NCBI GenBank assembly: GCA_947632415.1
Contig: CANRPB010000069.1
Location: 1 to 7,601 of the forward strand
Reading direction: 5' to 3'
DNA: 7,601 nucleotides
Source of the DNA: an uncultured Bacilli bacterium
GTDB taxonomy: Bacteria; Bacillota_I; Bacilli_A; RF39; UBA660
Part shown: one piece after another, positions 6,444-7,601 of the stretch
Layout: the number at the start of each line of letters is the position of its first letter
Position numbering within the stretch: the stretch's first letter is position 1
Made by a program: the position numbers and the translations under genes
The notes under the pieces: model-generated
Told to the model about the DNA's origin: nothing
Seen by the model: only the letters and a program-made list of their open reading frames with translations
Database searches by the model: none

Positions 6444-7601
6444 TTACTGAATAATATTAGATTTAGAAACAGTTATTACAGGACGGACGCCGCGGCTGGT
6501 GTAAGACACATAATTAATGCCCAAGATGCCATTGCAGTCCACACGCCACGCATAAGACGAAGCACCGACGCGGGCCGTACTTGTCCAATATGCCCATATA
6601 CTTGTTGGACTTACAAGGTTTACATTACATCCGTATTGTTCGCAATCTGTTAAATTACTAAATAACCAAGCATAATTACTTGCGCCCTTCGATTTAGCTA
6701 TTGGTGTTTGCCAATTAGTAGCTGATCCATAGGCTCCGTCTAGATAAAACCAATTCCCTGATATTGTCCAATCAGACTTCCTTACTATGGCTGCTACTTC
6801 CTCCGCACTTATTAATTTTGCTTTGTAGCCACTATAATCGATTGTATATCCATTTGTACCGTCAGTATTAGTGATTGCTGTGTATGTATCTGTTCTATTT
6901 TCTAATTTCCAGTCTTTTGTATCTTCTTGCAATTTTGTTAATGCGGTTAATGGTCCTTTGGAATTATTTCCATTATCCCCGTAGGTTCCACTTTGTGTTC
7001 CAAAATATGTTATTCCTAAGTTTGTTACTTCTCCATTAGTTGCATCATAATCTCCTGATGATGCCCAGGCAAATCCATTTGATGTATTATGATCTAATAT
7101 CATTGTATATTGATTATCAGACACATCATATACATACCATTTCATACAACCTTCTTTTTTATCTGTACCTGAATTTTTACTATAATCTTCCTTTGTACAA
7201 CTTGTACTTTGTCCATTTTCTGGTTTTGGATTCAAGTATACTTCTATTCCATTACATTTTCCTTTTTCGGTGGAGTATACTTCTCCTCCTATCATCGTTA
7301 CTTTATAGTCGCCTATGGTTAGACATGCTGCTTCTACTGAGCCTTCATCTAGAACTACACTTCCTCCTTCTGGAGCTTTCCCTGTAAATGGAATGGTTGT
7401 TGGAGTTTTGTTTGACCCATTTAGTAATTCACCATTACTATTTAGATTAAAAAATCCATCTAAATCTTTCTCTCCTATTTTTGTTAGTTCTGATATATAG
7501 TATTGGTTTACTGCATCTCTATAACCATAGGCTGAGTCTATTGCTGCTCCCTTTCTTGAATTCTCAATTATATTTAATATTATTGGGACCGTTATTACTG
7601 C
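6444..7601 (-). CDS. Pilin-like surface protein with C-terminal C-type-lectin-like domain (5' end missing)
   Basis: The reading frame is open to the window edge, giving 385 visible residues; only the extreme N-terminus lies outside. The first visible residues, AVITVPIILNIIENSRKGAA, match the second half of a type IV pilin/pseudopilin N-terminal helix, so about 25-30 residues with the prepilin peptidase site should lie beyond 7601. An Asn/Gly/Asp/Ser/Thr-rich ectodomain follows with several cysteines, including CMKWYVYD and DCEQYGC. The last ~120 residues resemble the C-type-lectin-like/FGE-like fold used by DGR target proteins: WFYLDGAYGS, NYAWLFSN, IWAYWTST, YAWRVDCNG and terminal RGVRPVITVSKS. 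The protein is probably exported and displayed on the surface or a pilus-like fibre, binding an unknown ligand. Base composition and GC skew differ from all neighbouring genes, hinting at separate history. An internal Met at 7295 is not the start, because coding continues upstream. Confidence 0.85.
   Translation of the reverse strand, partial: AVITVPIILNIIENSRKGAAIDSAYGYRDAVNQYYISELTKIGEKDLDGFFNLNSNGELLNGSNKTPTTIPFTGKAPEGGSVVLDEGSVEAACLTIGDYKVTMIGGEVYSTEKGKCNGIEVYLNPKPENGQSTSCTKEDYSKNSGTDKKEGCMKWYVYDVSDNQYTMILDHNTSNGFAWASSGDYDATNGEVTNLGITYFGTQSGTYGDNGNNSKGPLTALTKLQEDTKDWKLENRTDTYTAITNTDGTNGYTIDYSGYKAKLISAEEVAAIVRKSDWTISGNWFYLDGAYGSATNWQTPIAKSKGASNYAWLFSNLTDCEQYGCNVNLVSPTSIWAYWTSTARVGASSYAWRVDCNGILGINYVSYTSRGVRPVITVSKSNIIQ
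6480..6600 (-). other. Candidate DGR variable region (VR) at the 3' end of the pilin-like gene
   Basis: This roughly 120-base segment encodes the end of the lectin-like domain. By hand count 66 of 120 bases (6481-6600) are G or C, against 15 of 60 just downstream and 20 of 60 just upstream. Of the 35 codons from 6584 to 6480, 27 end in C or T and only one ends in A. Many could derive by adenine changes from AAC/AAT codons (GAC, GGC, ATT, TAT, TCT, TAC, ACC, AGC), as expected of DGR mutagenesis. The segment ends in a GC-rich block (CCGCGGCGTCCGTCC, 6481-6495) in the place of the initiation-of-mutagenic-homology element. No template repeat is in the window, so this is inferred. Confidence 0.5.

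Noticed and set aside
6408..6469. Weak -10-like elements (TACATT, TAATAT) as a dacB promoter
   Set aside because: Neither has an acceptable -35 partner at 16-18 bases, and the second would start transcription inside the terminator stem. I could not fit a SigF or SigE site with confidence either.
7315..7500. Short plus-strand frame with plausible-looking composition opposite the pilin-like gene
   Set aside because: The minus frame is open through this whole stretch and reads as a coherent pilin N-terminal region, so the plus frame is a shadow.

Overview
The window comes from an AT-rich, low-GC bacterium, most likely a spore-forming Bacillota of the Clostridia-like kind found among uncultured gut lineages. 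Three things suggest this. The sporulation trio dacB-spmA-spmB is present. The promoter and Shine-Dalgarno signals are of Gram-positive type. The gene at the right edge is a pilin-like protein of a kind I associate with such genomes. The placement is inference from gene content and was not tested by phylogeny. All ten genes lie on the minus strand, so transcription runs from right to left.

Right edge (6444-7601): a pilin-like surface protein that lacks only its N-terminus. It ends in a C-type-lectin-like domain. The last ~120 bases of that domain (about 6480-6600) are 55% GC by hand count, against 25-33% in the adjoining 60-base rows. The codons almost all end in C, T or G, and the segment finishes in a GC-rich block encoding RGVRP. 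This looks like the variable region of a diversity-generating retroelement (DGR) target. No template repeat or reverse transcriptase lies in the window, so the DGR assignment is a hypothesis. A strong terminator (6416-6438) separates this gene from the rest.

Middle (2082-6392): a tightly packed run. dacB (D,D-carboxypeptidase), spmA and spmB overlap one another and would modify the spore cortex. After a 57-base gap come fmt (Met-tRNA formyltransferase), an Asn-rich anchored membrane protein of unknown function that overlaps the fmt stop codon, and a small membrane protein with a GTG start. The run ends at a 10-bp-stem terminator (2082-2107).

Left (1-2029): a consensus sigma-A promoter (TTGACA, 18 bases, TATAAT) drives ruvA, ruvB and rbfA. 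The spacer holds a LexA/DinR-like box matching 12 of 14 positions of the B. subtilis consensus. This suggests SOS control of Holliday-junction processing with the ribosome-maturation gene rbfA carried along. The inferred transcription start falls about 10 bases before the chosen ruvA start codon.

No intergenic stretch exceeds 300 bases. No tRNA, rRNA, CRISPR array, riboswitch or insertion sequence was seen.
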